Source: Spirochaetaceae bacterium
GTDB lineage: Bacteria; Spirochaetota; Spirochaetia; B11-G9
Assembly: GCA_030643345.1 (NCBI GenBank)
Contig: DAOWMA010000015.1
Span: forward strand, 1 to 13,303
Direction of reading: 5' to 3'
DNA length: 13,303 nucleotides
In this document: piece after piece, positions 12,704 through 13,303 of the stretch
Layout of the letters: every line of letters starts with the position of its first letter
Position numbering within the stretch: the stretch's first letter is position 1
Position numbers and translations under genes: made by a program
The notes under the pieces: generated by a model
Databases searched by the model: none
Seen by the model: only the letters and a program-made list of their open reading frames with translations
What the model was told of the DNA's origin: nothing

Positions 12704-12732
12704 TTGACTAAGCTCTAAATCTATGCTATTTC
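12704..12732 (+). promoter_or_regulatory. Weak candidate promoter of asnS
   Basis: TTGACT (12704-12709) lies 17 bp before TATTTC (12727-12732), matching five and three of six consensus positions. Transcription would start at or within a base or two of the asnS ATG at 12739, and no Shine-Dalgarno sequence precedes that ATG, which together would fit a leaderless transcript. The -10 is poor, so this is tentative. Confidence 0.25.
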
Positions 12733-12738
12733 TATGTC

Positions 12739-13303
12739 ATGAAAAACAGAATAAAAGATATACTTACAACCAAAGCAGAGAACCAGGAAATAACCGTCGA
12801 AGGATGGATCAGAACAAAAAGGGACTCAAAAAACCTGTGTTTTTTTGAACTCTCTGACGGTTCTTCCCTAAAAAACCTGCAGATTATTATTGATAAAGGG
12901 AAATATGATCTTAATTCGGAAATTGACCGGTTATCAACTGGTGCAAGTGCAATATTTACCGGAATACTTGTAGAATCACCCGGGAAAAACCAGAGTGTTG
13001 AACTCCAGGGACAGTCAATAATAGATGAGGGAGAATCCCCATCGGAAACTTACCCCCTGCAGAAAAAAAGACACTCCTTTGAGTTTTTACGCGAAATTGC
13101 GCACCTCCGTCCCCGTACAAATACATTCGGTGCTGTAGCAAGAGTAAGAAGTATTCTGAGTTTTGCAGTGCATAAATTTTTTATGGAAAATGGTTTTGTT
13201 TATATTCATACTCCAATTATCTCTGCCAGTGATTGCGAAGGTGCCGGCGAAATGTTCCAGGTGACAACACTGCCCATGAATAAAACCCCCATGGTAGATG
13301 GTG
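12739..13303 (+). CDS. asnS: Asparaginyl-tRNA synthetase, N-terminal part, cut by window end
   Basis: Charges tRNA-Asn with asparagine in the cytoplasm. The 188 visible residues (family about 430-470) hold the N-terminal OB-fold anticodon-binding domain (about 18-100: ITVEGWIRTKRDSKNLCFFE, LQIIIDKGKYD, IFTGILVESPGKNQSVELQ) and the start of the class II catalytic core (about 112-188). Motifs seen are FLREIAHLRPRTNTFGAVAR (114-133), FFMENGFVYIHTPIISASDC with the motif 2 approach, and EGAGEMFQVTTL (about 168-179), typical of AsnRS rather than AspRS. ATG 12739 begins MKNRIKDIL, a usual AsnRS start. There is no clear ribosome site upstream. The 12 bases encoding HLRP happen to equal the RAYT end motif ACCTCCGTCCCC. 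Confidence 0.93.
   Translation, partial: MKNRIKDILTTKAENQEITVEGWIRTKRDSKNLCFFELSDGSSLKNLQIIIDKGKYDLNSEIDRLSTGASAIFTGILVESPGKNQSVELQGQSIIDEGESPSETYPLQKKRHSFEFLREIAHLRPRTNTFGAVARVRSILSFAVHKFFMENGFVYIHTPIISASDCEGAGEMFQVTTLPMNKTPMVDG

Noticed and set aside
13101..13112. Exact copy of the RAYT end motif ACCTCCGTCCCC inside asnS
   Set aside because: It encodes part of HLRPRT, a conserved AsnRS sequence in frame with an intact protein, and lacks the rest of the element end. Chance identity is the simplest reading, though it could be a target-like site.

Overview
The window is a protein-coding chromosomal segment of moderate-to-low GC from a free-living-type bacterium. A spirochaete (Spirochaetota) is the best guess. 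It rests on the style of the FHA/VWA/kinase cluster, the CsgG-PEGA protein with an outer-envelope look, the HU-fusion protein, and the mix of genes; no rRNA or other decisive marker is present. No tRNA, rRNA or CRISPR array was seen.

Region 1 (1-7151, all minus strand) reads as one long run of tightly spaced genes. In transcription order it encodes: a conserved protein of unknown function (7151-6621), a PPP-like metallophosphatase (6619-5612), a GTG-started membrane Ser/Thr protein kinase (5608-3992), a polytopic membrane protein ending in an FHA-like domain (3960-3076), a secreted/anchored VWA protein also ending in an FHA-like domain (3050-1662), a short soluble FHA protein (1563-1225), a cysteine-free ArsC/Spx-like protein (1206-871), and the N-terminal 282 residues of class I DAHP synthase (846-1, cut by the window edge). 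Kinase, phosphatase and three FHA-type proteins together look like a complete phospho-Ser/Thr writer, eraser and reader set. A hairpin over the VWA stop codon and a good -10 box suggest that the small FHA gene and those after it can be transcribed separately.

Region 2 (7152-8168): a divergent gene encodes a protein whose N-terminal two thirds is a paralogue of the 6621-7151 product, here fused to a C-terminal HU/IHF-like DNA-binding domain. The pair shares the 7152-7313 intergenic region and is the strongest candidate for an undescribed system.

Region 3 (8169-11457) is an accessory stretch around mtnP (methylthioadenosine phosphorylase). It holds a RAYT-type HUH transposase in an element of about 0.68 kb, two gene-less copies of about 126 bp that carry both ends of that element (MITE-like), a partial inverted copy, and several solo copies of the end motif CCTCCGTCCC. 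It also holds a decayed DUF433/DUF5615 toxin-antitoxin pair, flanked by a 21-bp direct repeat, and a gene relic. A second, unrelated palindromic repeat family occurs at 8242-8292 and, inverted, at 12561-12611.

Region 4 (11436-13303): a CsgG-like/PEGA protein on the minus strand whose 3' end runs into the RAYT element, so it is probably truncated, then asnS (asparaginyl-tRNA synthetase) on the plus strand, cut by the window end.
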